64,000 nucleotides of DNA from positions 3,942,704 through 4,006,703 of the forward strand of contig NC_045139.1 of the NCBI RefSeq assembly GCF_008831285.2. Direction: 5' to 3'. Every line of letters starts with the position of its first letter. Within the stretch, counting starts at the first letter, position 1. The position numbers and the translations under genes were made by a program. The notes beneath the pieces were generated by a model. That model was not told the origin of the DNA and searched no databases. It saw nothing but the letters and a program-made list of their open reading frames with translations. Shown here piece by piece: positions 51,740 through 64,000 of this stretch. The DNA is from Nymphaea colorata. Lineage: Eukaryota; Streptophyta; Magnoliopsida; Nymphaeales; Nymphaeaceae.

Positions 51740-51945
51740 GGCACACAGTTAGCATGAAGTTAACAACCCACGATACGGAAAGAGGTCAGATAGCCCCTTC
51801 GATCTTCTTGCATCGGAGATTCTGAGTTTCACTTATGTCAACAATGGTAGTGGTGTACTCTTCAACTTAAGTAGACATAAAGGCATTACATTCATGAGAA
51901 TTGAACTAGATATCTCTCCTTTTCATTGCCCCTAACCCGACCAGG
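51740..51945 (-). mobile_element. Possible SINE-like fragment
   Basis: On the minus strand AGTTCAATTCTCATGAATG (near 51905) shares the B-box phrase of the SINE at 49689; CCTGGTCGGGTTAGG about 40 bases earlier could be its A box. No target duplication identified; boundaries approximate. Confidence 0.3.
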
Positions 51946-52018
51946 TACGTTACACTTCTTGAGGCGGCGATCAAAGAGGGTATTGAGATTAGAGTCTAAG
52001 AATCAAGATGTTATTGTC

Positions 52019-52260
52019 CATGGGAAATGGACTTCCATTAAAGCTAGTCTTTACATATTTTCCTTTGTGCTGCCCTCAATAGAAAAAAAAATGTTATTTT
52101 TTCGGGCAAACAGAACTATTATGCTAAAAGTCTGATCAAAATGAAGTCACCCATGGAAAATGAACTTCCATTAAAGATGGCCTTTACATATTTTCTCTTG
52201 TGGTGCCCTCAATAGCGAAAATTTATTATTTTTCAGGCAAACAGAGCCAGCAAGCTAAAA
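52019..52260. repeat. Diverged 110-bp tandem duplication
   Basis: 52019-52129 and 52152-52260 share CATGG(G/A)AAATG(G/A)ACTTCCATTAAAG, CTTTACATATTTT, TGCCCTCAATAG and GGCAAACAGA blocks in order, ending in GCTAAAA. Period is about 133 bp. No coding potential recognised. Confidence 0.85.
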
Positions 52261-53894
52261 AAGCATCGATCAATATCTCAGGTTTATTATAACAGGGAAG
52301 CATTTTCCAGGTACTTGTCTTGGTAAAGTTGTTTTCTTTAAATTTTTTTGGGAAATGTACAGATTCTTAAAAATTAGATAAATGAGAAACTAATTAAAAG
52401 ACAACAAATAATTACATAAAATAATAAATATGATGCTTTAGTGATGATAAAAAAATAATAAACAATTGAGTCGTCTAAGTTTGAAGATTAGACAATGAAA
52501 AGTAGAACTAAGAACTTATCTTCACAAAAAACACTGCTTCTTCAAGTTTTTTCCTTTTCCTGAACGTTAATATCACATTCTGTTTGTATCTTTCAGGTAA
52601 CAAAAACTAGCAGTCAAAGGAAGCAAAGGTTATGTGATTATAGGAAACATATTCTACTTTCAGGAAACATGATGCAGGGGTCAATTCTCATTAACCAATA
52701 GTAATCACACTTTGTAATGCTCAACTTTGAAAAGTTTAGTCATGTAATTTAGTAAAAACCAACTTGATGAAAGAGATTTCAGAGTTACTGCACCTAGGAT
52801 TTTTACCGGATCGCGACATTTCCGAGAGGTGATATGTGAAACAAACGCCCCCATAATGATGTATGATAATTAAATGAGCCATATTTAACATTTTATCTAG
52901 ATTGGTAGCTTTCAATTTGGACGTAAACCAACTTCATTAGCAGACAAAATTGACAGCATAAACAACAGCTCAGGCACAAGTACCAAGTCACAAGCTGAAA
53001 AGCCATAGCCAAGGACTAAGTCAGATGAACCAGGACTTAGAAAAAAAGTAGTCTTGTAAGAACCAGAGAAATTCAAGATCTACCAAACATAGTTCTTGGC
53101 ATTATTGTCCATGTATGATTTGAAAGCGAACTATTTTCCGCAAAGATATGGAAAATTGGCCCGCAGAGATCAGAAAGAACAGCAAAAGCACTCCGCTCTT
53201 ATGTAAGGAGCCGATAGGTGCTGATACACGGAGACTCATAAGATTTGGAGTTTTAAACTTTCAGATTAGAGCACTATCTTGAAGTATGTAAGAATCTTGT
53301 CTTTAGGAAAAAACATCAGAATTACAGCACTGTCAAATCATGCACTGTTTTATATGTATACATCCCAACCTAGAAGTTTGCACAGAATCTGTCTCTACAT
53401 TCTCATCAAATTTGCAGAACCAAAAAATATTACAGACAAAACCTTCTCTATAAGTCTGACAGATTGAAATGTGAATGGTCCATGACTCTCAGTACCAATA
53501 TGAGCTCCTCCATGTTTTCTCTTGCATCAAAAAAGTGGATTCCTTCACTGTCTGTTTCCTCTTGCTTTTGCAAATGGGTGAATTCATTGTGCGGTCAAAT
53601 TCCCAGTACAAAGTCTCAGGCTTACTGGCATGTACTGCATATAAAAGAAAAATGAAACACATCTTACATCATTTTTGGTAGGAAGTTCATTCAACCGTTA
53701 CTTCTTGTAAGAATTCAAAACCATATGTTGTTTTTGCATCTTTAGATTTTTTCCCCCTAATTTTGAAGCATGGTAAATATTTTAAGCCTATCTCATTTTG
53801 AGACTGGAACTTTTAGGTATTGTCACAAAAAACGAGGACGGGTATTAAACGGCGAGGAAAAAAACGAGTATAATACGGCAAACGGGAACTTTTA

Positions 53895-54336
53895 GGGTGC
53901 CTTTGTTTCACCGCGGATCTGAAATCCATGGATTTAAGGTCGATCCCGCCACCAAAAAAAAAGTCTGACCTTAAATTATGGTTTTTTACATGTAACATAT
54001 ACTTAAAATCCACATTATTGATATCCTCAGTTTGTTTAAATTGAGGATCTTTCAAAGCACACCTTTTAATGCAGCTTTTAATGCAGCTGTATCAAATGCA
54101 ACCTTAGAGTGTATCTGATAGCCACTGATCTTAGATTTAATGCTGATTAGAAATCTCTTTTATGTGGGAGACAGAGAGTATATAGACATCAAATGTCAGA
54201 TCCACGGAAAAGCAAGGATTTAAGATCCTCATTGTGCCCAAAACCTCAGATTTAAGGGCGGATGAGAGAGGGTCTAACCTTAAATCCTTGCATTTGAGAT
54301 TCTCAATTCTCAGATCCAAGGTAAACAAACACCCCC
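53895..54336. mobile_element. Tourist-type MITE(s), PIF/Harbinger-like, TTA target duplications
   Basis: Left terminus TTA|GGGTGCCTTTGTTTCACC; right terminus GGTAAACAAACACCCCC|TTA. A 3-bp TTA/TAA duplication is typical of PIF/Harbinger elements. An internal junction ATCAAATGCAACC|TTA|GAGTGTATCTG at 54103-54107 suggests two abutting elements, 53895-54103 and 54107-54336, sharing a TTA. The inside is made of repeated CCTTAAATCC, GAGATTCTCAATTCTCAGATCC phrases and has no open frame. Related pieces lie near 40490-40620 and 41217-41386. Confidence 0.65.
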
Positions 54337-55516
54337 TTAAGGATCGACATTCTTGAAAAAACAATTATGCAGATATGATTTGCTTCTATAAAAATATATA
54401 ATCGACATTGAAGGTGTGTTTTTGAGTATGAAAGATAATTTCAGAAGTAAAAAAAATACAGACCATTGATTTAAAGTCTCATAAGATCTTGTCTCCCCAT
54501 TCAATTGATATCATCTTTCTGTACAGATTCAGAATGCTTCGGATCTAAAAATTCAAATATAAGGAAAAGGAGGAAAGATAATAAAATTCATCTAACTCAT
54601 AGATCGACATGTCTATGAGTTACATCTGCACCTGGTCCACCTGCAGATCCAAATGCATGGTATGGTGCTGCAGGATCTGGATGCAGGATTTGTCGTACCT
54701 ATCAATAGGGGGAAACCGTACCTAGATCTTGTAAGGACATAGACCAGGCAGACCAGAACAGCGAGTACTATATCTTTGCCCTATTCATGTTAGAATTTAT
54801 AGTTCTGATTTGGATCTCATGTTAAATCTATGCCCAATATGAAATTCTTAAATACTGCTTTCCTCACTATGCTAATCAAACCATATTGGTCTGGCAAGAA
54901 TTCCTTATTTGGATCTCCAACTGTTCATCAAACTAAGATCCAATTAGTGTAGATTCTGTTCTCAATTGTCTTGCTTCTCTCAGGTGAACAGAACAACAGC
55001 CGGGGCCGATGAAATCAACACAGAAATTGAACTGGTTGGCCAAATCCTAGTTACCTCTGGCTTGAGAAAGGCAAATCACAGATCAAATCCAGTCCAAGGG
55101 TTCAGTACAGAGTCCGAGACGGGAGTAGAATAACCAAGTTGTCTCTAAGGCAAACAACCATGCTAAATCTTAAAACCCTAAACTTCTAGCTCCCTTGAAA
55201 GGCTTAAAGTGGAGGCAGATGTAGGTGCAGGAATGTGCGGTCAGTTGCCCACACAGACCCATTCATTTTCGGAAGCCAGTCAAGACCAGTTATATGGGGT
55301 GCCTCTCGAACCCGGCTAAAAGCTCTCATCCAGCAGGAATTGAACCTACGAATTTGTCCCTTCAGCGTACAAAGCACTTGCAACTTTGAACTTCTCGTGC
55401 CGCTCCCGAACAACTCCCCAGCTTGTCATGGGGTAGCCTTGTCGTGTCCTTTATATGGAAATCGAAGGCCGGGGCAAGAAGTGAGTTATTTATTCCAAGC
55501 ATTCTTCTTATGGCTA

Positions 55517-55780
<264 letters not shown>

Positions 55781-56211
55781 TCAACGGATCCGCCGGGCCT
55801 AAAAACCTCAACCAAAAATGTATGGCTTCACTAGAGGTTTGAAGTTCGCTTGTTATTGAAACGGAACACCCATTGATTCAATGAATGAAGTGTTTTAGAT
55901 CCATGCATTCACTGCATTGGGCAGTCACATATGAGCACCAAACCTTACTCGACTTGCCAAACTTGTTGACATAAATAAATAGAGATAGTCGTCCTAACCC
56001 CTCTAAACGAGAAGCTTACATATTTGTGCTCCTCCACTTTAATTTCTAGCTTCGTGGCTGGTTCAATGGTGAAAGATAAAACACATGGAACACAAAAGAG
56101 GTATTTTGGATGAACAAAATAGAAGTGTATTATGCATCTTTAACGAAAAGGGAAAAACAGCTATTGATTAGGTTTGGAGTTGATAAGATCGAATCCCTTC
56201 CCTATCTTTGA

Positions 56212-56233
56212 GAGAGAGAGAGAGAGAGAGAGA
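56212..56233. repeat. GA microsatellite downstream of the HEAT-repeat gene
   Basis: About 11 GA units roughly 290 bp beyond the stop codon of the minus-strand gene. Confidence 0.9.
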
Positions 56234-56523
56234 GGAACATTAGGGACTTGCATCTACAAAACAAACAAGATCATGAGATGACAAATGACTCCTCAAAGAG
56301 CCTTACATGCAGGGGCGCATGCCCCGACGCATACATCTACACACACACGGTTTACAAACAACAATATTACAACTCAGGTTTATTATTACAAAAAAATTAT
56401 CAGGTGTTTGTGCTGCAAAGCCTCTTGCACATCGAAACTAATGAGGCCAAACAAATACAAAAGGGGCGAAAAAAAAAAGTATCAGAAAAGCCATGAGAAT
56501 TGATGAGTGGAACGTTTCAGACC

Positions 56524-59500
56524 TTACTGTTTCCAAGAACTTTCTTCGGGAGCCTTCGGTTTACCGCGGATCATCTCACTGAAACTGCCCCGCATAATTC
56601 TTCTGAACCTTGTGTCCTCGGGAGCAGGAAGCTGCGGTGGGGCAACCTGTTCTGGTGTGTCTGCACTTTCTTTCTTACCCAAACGCCCGCTGTCGCCAAA
56701 CAAGCTGCTTACTGAGGAGGCAATGCCAAGATGCGCACCCATGACCTTACTCAGGGCATCAAATGCTCCACCTGATCTCTCCCTCAGTATGACCTCCAAA
56801 GCTTCTTTGTGTGCTGGGTCAAGCGCATCTGTGTCTTTTAACAAGTTCTGCACCGTTGGCAGAAGAAGATCCTTCACGGTAGATGCCGGAAGATCTGCAT
56901 ATGAGAAACCACATCAGGCGGACGTTGGTACCATAAAAACCCATCAGTCACCCAACTGTCCCATGCACCACACACACCCCAACCAACAAAGAGCAAACAG
57001 ACATAATTGCCAACGATACCTTCCACTTGTGGCTCTTACATGTTACATTTATGATTTATCTAAGAAAAAGACATGCTACTGATTATCTTTTATACATGAC
57101 CTAAAGTCCAGAAAAAAGCCGAACCCCCTTCAATTAAACTTGCCTCCAGAGTCCTTGGCTGTGTCGGTGTCAGTGATGACAGCAATACAACCTTCAACTA
57201 CGGTCCGGTATCCCCCCATTTAAGACAGAGGCATAACACCAATGGGATTTGAATTTAGATATATGGTTAGCAGTCACCGTCTTATTGACTTTTCCATGCC
57301 ACTAGTTCTTTCATTTCTAATTTTGACCAAATTAAGATAAACAAAATTGGTGTAATTTCCCTAGAAGATGTGAATTTAGATAATATGAAGTCAAAAGCAC
57401 ATCTACTATATGTATCGGGCAGCACATTAAAGTCAAGCTGTATGATACCTGAAGGAACACAACCAGAGTTCAAAAAGCGTCTGTTAAAGAGTGTAGATTA
57501 TGATACAAAAACTCACAATCAGAGGCATAATGGCTAGGCTCCAAGTTGATGAATTTTATCACAATGACTCAACAAGTCCATTATGACATTGAAGAACTTG
57601 CTAAACAGAGGATGATATGCCAAACTCTACCTTCCACTGACTTTTGTAACCATTAGTTGCTTTGTGGATCAATTAATACGAAATTCAAGAAAACTCTACC
57701 AAAGCAAGGAGATTTTAGCACTCTCTTAAACTTCCAGAGCATGACAAGATCCGCTCAATGAAAATTAAACTTGAACTCACAGCTAGAAATATTTAATTAT
57801 TCAAGCTAGGCATTATGAAGCACTTTGTCCAAATCAGTAACCATGGTGTTTATTTCATTAAAAGGACTGGCAGGCATTCATTATATTTGGCCTGTGTTGG
57901 CTTTTCCAAATGCTTAACTACAAAAGTAAAAATTGGTTTATTATGATTATTTTAAAAGATGAACATCATCTGCTTCAAATTGATTCTGTTGATTCAATTT
58001 CAATTGCAGTATTGGATGGCATATGGGACAAACATTGGCCCTTATACGGTTTCATCAAAGAGCCAAGAAGTATTCCATCAGCCAATACAGGCTGTTACTG
58101 GCAACACTAATGGAATGCATGCAGAAGTCATGGGAAGTAGTGTGTTTCAGCTGAACATTCCACTACGAATATGAAAGAAGGAACAGAACAGGCATAAGAA
58201 GTAGATTGTTGAATTCAGATGACAAAAGAGTTACACAAGTTCATCATCATGGACCAGCAATAATTACCAGTCAAGAATGAACTATCCTGGTTCAATGAAA
58301 TACACGAGAAGAAAATTACTGTATCAATGTCAAAATGTCCAGTTTTGGAATGCAGTGCAACTATATGAAAAGCATCTAAAATAAACAATATAATCTGTAC
58401 CAACTATAGAATAATAAAAGCAAAGACCAGTAAATAAACAGAACAAGGAAAATGGCAAATTGCAGTCAAACCAGAAGGATGATGACCGATACATGATTCA
58501 CCAATGTACCTGTTGCATCCAAAGCACGGACTGATTCACAGAAAGCATCAGCTCTTTCACGGCGTCGTCTCAAATCAACTCCAGGAGTAGGCAAAGAACT
58601 AAGGTGGAAAATCTTGGAAAGAACATGTAATGAAATGTCAAGGGAACAAAAATGACAAAGAACCAACTTCTACTGGTAAAGCACAAAAAGACATGAACAG
58701 ATTTCCTTAAATGTTAAAAGAATATTTGCAAAATTTATTAATTAAGGATATAATTTCTTAGTTTATCAGTCGTGTGTGGTATTGCCACCACCAAAGCTCG
58801 GAAAACAAAAAGAGTAGCTTCATGAGATCCATCTTCCAGAAAGGCATCCATCTGAACTCGTATCTTATCAACAATCTGGAAAAATGCAAATATGGAAGCA
58901 TGATGATGGCTGAACCTTGTTTGAGAACTATAATAAGAAGAGTAATAGTTGAAGATGTACCATGTCACTCTTGAAATGTTGAGCAACATATCCAAAAGCT
59001 TCAATACTGGAGTATTTTACATTGACATTAGGATCAGAGCCAAGTGTCACAAGAGCGGGCAGAACATTAGCTGAGGCAGTTTTCACATCAACACATGGTG
59101 CCTACACATGGAAACGACATGATTGCATATGCAAAGAAGTCTTATTCAGAGTAAACTCACTCAGAATTTCTACCTACCAGCGCTTTCAACTGGTTTGCAG
59201 CACCAATCTTCATTGTGACGTTTGGACTAACTACCATTTCCCACAGTATATTGAAAATGATCCCTTGATGTTCTTCAAATGTACTGCATGGATATAGACT
59301 CCATAAAACATAATTCCATATACAAGCTAGAAAAATCTCAGTAGGTACAGATGTGAACATGAAAATACAATAAGCATGCAACAAAATTCTTTTAGAACTG
59401 ACCATCCAAAGAAAATTGTTAGCCTACAAGCAACAGAAAATTAGTTTACTACACACTCATGCATGCGTTCAGAAAGCAGGTTCTTATCTGTCCAACTGTA

Positions 59501-62500
59501 GGTGCCCTTGAGTAATAAGTGCATCAAATCCAGCAACAGAGGAGCACAATGTCACATTTGACAGAACTATTGCGAAGCAGAAATACAATTGAAGGAACTA
59601 CTTAAAAAGAACAGGGACAAATGACAAATAAATAAGAAACAGCCAAATGCAGCAATAACCAACCAAAGGAAGCGGACGGCATTGATGAGCTCAGGACTAT
59701 AATAAACTGGACTAGCACTTTCCCGCTCTGCATTCTGGACCAAAAGCTTTCTCAGGTATTCCGCAAGCTGTTCATGTCTACCAGGTGAACCAAGTAAACC
59801 AGACAAAAGAAGAGGAAGGGCACATCCAAGAGCGAGCTTCTCAGTCACAGTAGTTTTAGGTTGCAAGCCTGGAATATTAAAGAAAAGAAAAAATTACCAT
59901 ATAGTAGCACAACAGGCAAGAACACATTTGTTGGAAGATTCTCACCTTTAACTCTTGAATGTAGAACTGAGGGAAAGTGGGAAAAATCAGCTACATCCCC
60001 TACTGCTAATAAGAAAATAGGCAGCATAATGTGATTGACGTAATGGTCACCAAATAGGCCACAGGCAGACCATAGGAACTGAAAATAATGATAAGTTAAT
60101 TAGGTAAACAGGAGGCCTTTCATCAATCATTGCAAAGAAAGCAATATGGAAACCCACAAAGGTGGCACTAGGACAATGAAGCAGCTAGTAAGGTAAAATG
60201 TGAGGCCCCAGTTATTGGTTGAAAAAACAAAAAATGTGTGTAGCCAAGACATACCTTGGTAAGGCGGTTCCTCAATTTGTCTTCTTTAGGAGGTAGTAAG
60301 CAAGAAAGTTGGATTAATCCAGGAAAACAATCCACATGTAGCCAATCAAATGCAGGCCATTCAATATATTGCCTAGTAATAGTGAGTTAAAAGAGAATCA
60401 GTCGAAGGATCCTCAAAGCATATTATGAAACAACAAAACATAATTGACGCAATGACATTACCCTGCATACAGCTCAAGCAAAGAACTGCAGAAAAAGGAT
60501 TTGCCTTCACCAGTATTTGGAACAGGGTCGCTGTGATTCGGAAATGGACAGCATGCTACTGCTCTTTGATGCACAAAGGGTAGCAACTCTGTTAACATCC
60601 GAAGCAAAACATCAATATTCCAGCGCTCACGTTCACCCAGAACTCGGAAATGAGAATCCACAGAGCCTTCAACCCCTGATAGTGGTGGGCAGCGCTGATA
60701 AAATATGAGTCACTTGAGTTTCCTTCTGAAATTAGAACCAATGGAGAAATTGTGTATCTATTAAACAAAATGTCAGGTCAGATACATACCTGAGCAGAGA
60801 CCAACATATGAGAAAGTAAAATTCGTAGAATGTGGTCAAGTTTGTTTCCCCATCTCACGACAGCAGGAACTAGCTCTTTAAGCGAAGTTTCAACAACAGG
60901 TCCTGAAGGATCACATACTAGTTGGAACATCAACTCCTCCACCTATGCACCAGAACAAAGAAATTTACTTGGACACAAAGGGCAAGTAAAAGAAAAAAAT
61001 TACATAGTAGTTATCACATGATAAAGTCTCTCAGCCATCCCTAAACCATGTCTTTCACCCTGTTCTTGAGCTTACATTGCAGGTAATCTCAGATTTCTGC
61101 TCCATGTTTGCCTCTGAGCATATTTAGTGAGGCTGACCTTGAAATATTTGTCCATATCTGGAAAGAGTGGAATCAGCAAGGCCAAGTTATGAGCAGCAGC
61201 CTCTCGAACAATAGTTGCAGAGTCCTCAACCAGCTGTTGTATAATTGATAAAATCAGTGAAGCACGGATCTCAGGTCTCACAAATTCAGCCAGTTCTCCA
61301 CATGACTGGGCAACAAGCAGCCTGCGCTCCTCATACATGTGATTTATCTACAGGGGACCAGAACACTAAGTAAACATACAGCCCAGCCATTTTGTTATGA
61401 CAAGTTCGGAAGTTCCAGATCCATTTAAGTTGCCTAACCTGTTCCCAGCACTGTGGTAACAACTCTGACTCAGTTCTCACCTCACCAACATTCTTGGCCA
61501 GATTGACACAGGCCTGAGAGAGATGGAAAAAGGCAATTAACATGTTGCACTACCAGATAGAAAGGTAAAAAATCAGCATAATGATGACTGCATATTTTAG
61601 AACTCACATCCATTATAATTCTTCTCTGTTGTTCATCTGGCCTTTTGATTAAATTAAACAATGTGTGTGTTAAGGAATCTCGTGTACTGCTATCTGGATG
61701 GCGTTCAATAGCACACATTATAAGTGGAAGAAGCTCCTGCAGTGTACAGAAAGCCACGTCAATAATCAGCAACAGAAGTATATAATATAGTTACTAATCT
61801 TCAGGCCAAATCAAATAACCAACCTCCCGATGATTTATGAGTACAAAAGGAACAATCTTTGGCAAAGCATCTGAAAGAATCTGTATGGTTTCCAAACCCT
61901 GCAGCACAAATGCCAAAATCAACAATATTCAGGTGGAAAAGCTCATGTTGCAAAAGAAAAGGTGGGTCCAATCTCAAACAAGATTTAAGAGAGTATTCAT
62001 TATTACCGTCTTTTCATGACACTTTTCTCCCTTAAGAGTGTTGTTGTTGATAGGATGGTTCCTCTCTTCAAGTGTAGTTTCGGAACTGTCTACATTATCA
62101 GCACATTCGATAAGACTTGAATAAGAGGACCCTAGTGCTTCACTGCTTAGCCTCAGATCCTTGTGATCTTCATGCTTAACATCCAACGTGCTAGGACATG
62201 CAGCATTTTCATCTGAATTTCCAGATACTAGATTTGCAGCATGAGAAACTACTATTTTATCTTCATGTATTTCAACCACTTCCATTTCTGACTGTTCAGC
62301 AACACTTTGTGGGTCAACAAGATCGCCAGTGCTTCCGGTAGCGGTAGCATTTTCTTTCAACTTTTCAATTTCCATCTGTAATGATTTAATCTCTGCTTTG
62401 TAGCCTTCAATAGTTGATGGCCGCTCATTGTCTGCACTAATCCACCCACTATTGGCTCGAAATCCTTCTATATGCATCTTCAATGAAGTGATTTCGGCTC

Positions 62501-63118
62501 TGCAATCATTAAGTTCTTTTCTCTCAGCCTCCAATGACTTTTTTAATTCTTGTATCTGCCAAGAAAAGACACAAATGTGTTGTATAGCAGAAGGAAAGTT
62601 TTGAAATATACAAGAAGCTAGGTTAACAGTGATAGAGTAGTAGTCACTATAAGTGAATTTGCAGACAATTCTTGGTATTACTATTTGCCTCAAGGTCTCA
62701 TTAACTATTTCTATTGCCCATTTCTTTTGGAGATATTTAACTCTACATAGAGTAGCAATCACTATCAGTAAATCTGCAGCTATTCTTGTTACGACTGTCT
62801 GTTTTAAAGTCATAACTATTTCCATTTTCCTCTTACTTTTAAAGATCTCTGACTTTTCAGGAAAAAGAAGTAGAAGAAAAGAGGAAAAGTAGATGTGAAA
62901 AGAAACTCCAATGAAATGATGTCAATACAATAACAAACAATACTAACCAGATTTTCTCTGTCTTTGGTTTCCTTTTGAGAAGACTCCAATGACTTGCTTA
63001 ATGCAACTATTTGTCCATCGGACAGCTCCTTAGCTCTCATCAAGGATTCTTTTTCCTTTAACAGCACATCCTTCAGTTTCAGTAGTGTCTCATTTTCCCG
63101 AAGAATAGACATTCTTTC
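56524..63118 (-). CDS. Coiled-coil and HEAT-repeat protein (At5g16210/RELCH-like), 5' end outside window
   Basis: Plant counterpart of the LisH/coiled-coil/HEAT protein RELCH, which in animals acts in endosome-to-Golgi cholesterol traffic; the plant role is unknown. Exons 5' to 3': 63118-62948, 62555-62007, 61898-61824, 61736-61608, 61513-61439, 61347-61138, 60942-60790, 60694-60462, 60372-60255, 60078-59946, 59868-59664, 59283-59178, 59101-58961, 58875-58752, 58626-58510, 56894-56524. They sum to 2910 nt (969 residues) in one frame. The first two exons encode heptad-rich coiled coil (ILRENETLLKLKDVLLKEKESLM) and an acidic linker; HEAT-type helices follow (PLIMCAIERHPDSSTRDSLTHTLFNLIKR; QMDAFLEDGSHEA). 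The C-terminus ends with a conserved EDTRFRRIMRGSFSEMIR stretch. Homologues are about 1180 residues, so about 200 N-terminal residues including LisH lie beyond 64000. Fifteen introns lie between these exons: 14 are GT-AG and one is AT-AC. Confidence 0.95.
58627..58751 (-). other. U12-type AT-AC intron in the HEAT-repeat gene
   Basis: 125-base intron with 5' splice site AAT T|ATATCCTTAATT, an exact U12 AT-AC donor, and 3' site CATTAC|ATGTTC. A branch-like TCCCTTGAC (58645-58637) fits the TTCCTTRAY consensus at 8 of 9 positions and puts the branch A 11 bases from the AC end, in the range of minor-spliceosome introns. Joining gives AAT TAT GTT CTT TCC AAG (LRNYVLSKIF), in frame and matching the family (LRDYLLSKI). 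No usable GT donor is present at this position. It should depend on U11, U12, U4atac and U6atac. Confidence 0.92.
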
Positions 63119-64000
63119 CTAAGCCAAATAGAAGCAAGCAGCCATTCAACTATTGCACTAGCAGATTCTAGTTTGAGAGCACCGGTGACATGTCAATAGT
63201 TCAATTATCAACAAATTATCTGGATCCAGCAACCTTTTGCAACTACACATATAGGAGGTAATCAAGCCATCAAGGCAAAACAAGTGATACAACACTTTGA
63301 AACAAAATACCATACAGTTACAATATTAACTCCTTTATTCTCAGAAGCTAAGTCTCTGTAGAAAACCCTAGATGAAATTCTAAATTATGTCAAAGTTTTG
63401 ATGAACTTACCTACATGATATGCTACACAGTGACAACCAAAAACATACGGAACAACTTCCTTTTCCTCATTTTTGAAAACTCTTTACACCGTACAAACTT
63501 AGATGTTAACAGTGAAAGATGCACTATGACTTGCAGTACATGAACTAATTAACAAAGGCCGATGTTCTTTGTGTACCTATTGATGGAGGCCTCAAACGGC
63601 ATACTTGAGGACAACTACAATGTCAACGGGCTTGTTATTTAAGTTAAAATGAAGAACAAACTTTCAAAGTGAATGTCTACAGTGTGTTCCGTTTGGAAGC
63701 AGGTCAGCCAATGCAACCTAACTGGTGTATGGGAAAGAAGGGAATTCCAAGGACCAGTTCAGGGGTTTGGTACTCCACCAATTCTACCATGGAGATCGAC
63801 CCAGATGGCAACAAATAATTTCAGATATATTGGCATTGGAAGAGTTTCAGCACCATCAGTAGATTTCTTTCTCAGCTTTAAAGGTCAAACATGCTAAGAG
63901 TTTTAGCCCTTCAGGTGTCATATGAGGTGTGATGATACGTAACCTGAGCTTCACCATCGGATAGGAGTGGATACTACCATATAAAAGAAGGCAGAAGAAT
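63119..64000 (-). other. Intron of the HEAT-repeat gene, running off the window
   Basis: Upstream of the acceptor TTTGGCTTAG| at 63119 I found no further exon on the minus strand; the family's preceding coiled-coil and LisH segments are not encoded here. The plus-strand frame at 63673-63897 has no family support. Confidence 0.7.

Overview
The window is flowering-plant nuclear DNA: AT-rich, with multi-exon genes whose introns run from about 100 bases to more than 2 kb, long TA and GA/CT microsatellites, and small non-autonomous transposons. I spliced five protein-coding genes by hand. Every proposed junction keeps the reading frame, and the joined proteins match plant families I know from memory. 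The species cannot be fixed; the intron lengths argue against a compact genome or a grass.

Layout, left to right. (1) 1297-8169, minus: a 718-residue lipase-like alpha/beta hydrolase, 9 exons. (2) 13356-24078, minus: ELP2, the WD40 scaffold subunit of Elongator, 10 exons, 851 residues, with a hAT-type MITE in one intron. (3) 27471-32422, plus: a 587-residue, probably plastid-targeted alpha/beta hydrolase of the UCP031088 family, 9 exons, head-to-head with ELP2. (4) 33663-37541, minus: a RING-H2 E3 ubiquitin ligase, 5 exons, 351 residues, tail-to-tail with gene 3. (5) 56524-63118, minus: a coiled-coil and HEAT-repeat protein like plant At5g16210 and animal RELCH; 16 exons are present and the N-terminus lies beyond the right edge. 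One of its introns is a U12-type AT-AC intron.

The 19 kb between genes 4 and 5, and the smaller gaps, hold no gene I can support. They contain MITEs with intact target-site duplications (hAT and Tourist types), a tRNA-derived SINE, tandem duplications, a minisatellite and AT tracts up to 97 bp.

The genes do not form a pathway: two hydrolases, a tRNA-modification/transcription scaffold, a ubiquitin ligase and a trafficking-type HEAT protein. The order hydrolase-RING resembles what I recall of Arabidopsis chromosome 1 (AT1G73750-AT1G73760, with the lipase AT1G73920 nearby), so part of the window may be old conserved synteny. I saw no undescribed multi-gene system. The most notable items are the AT-AC intron, the transposon insertions with datable target duplications, and an unassigned coding-like fragment at 50085-50381.
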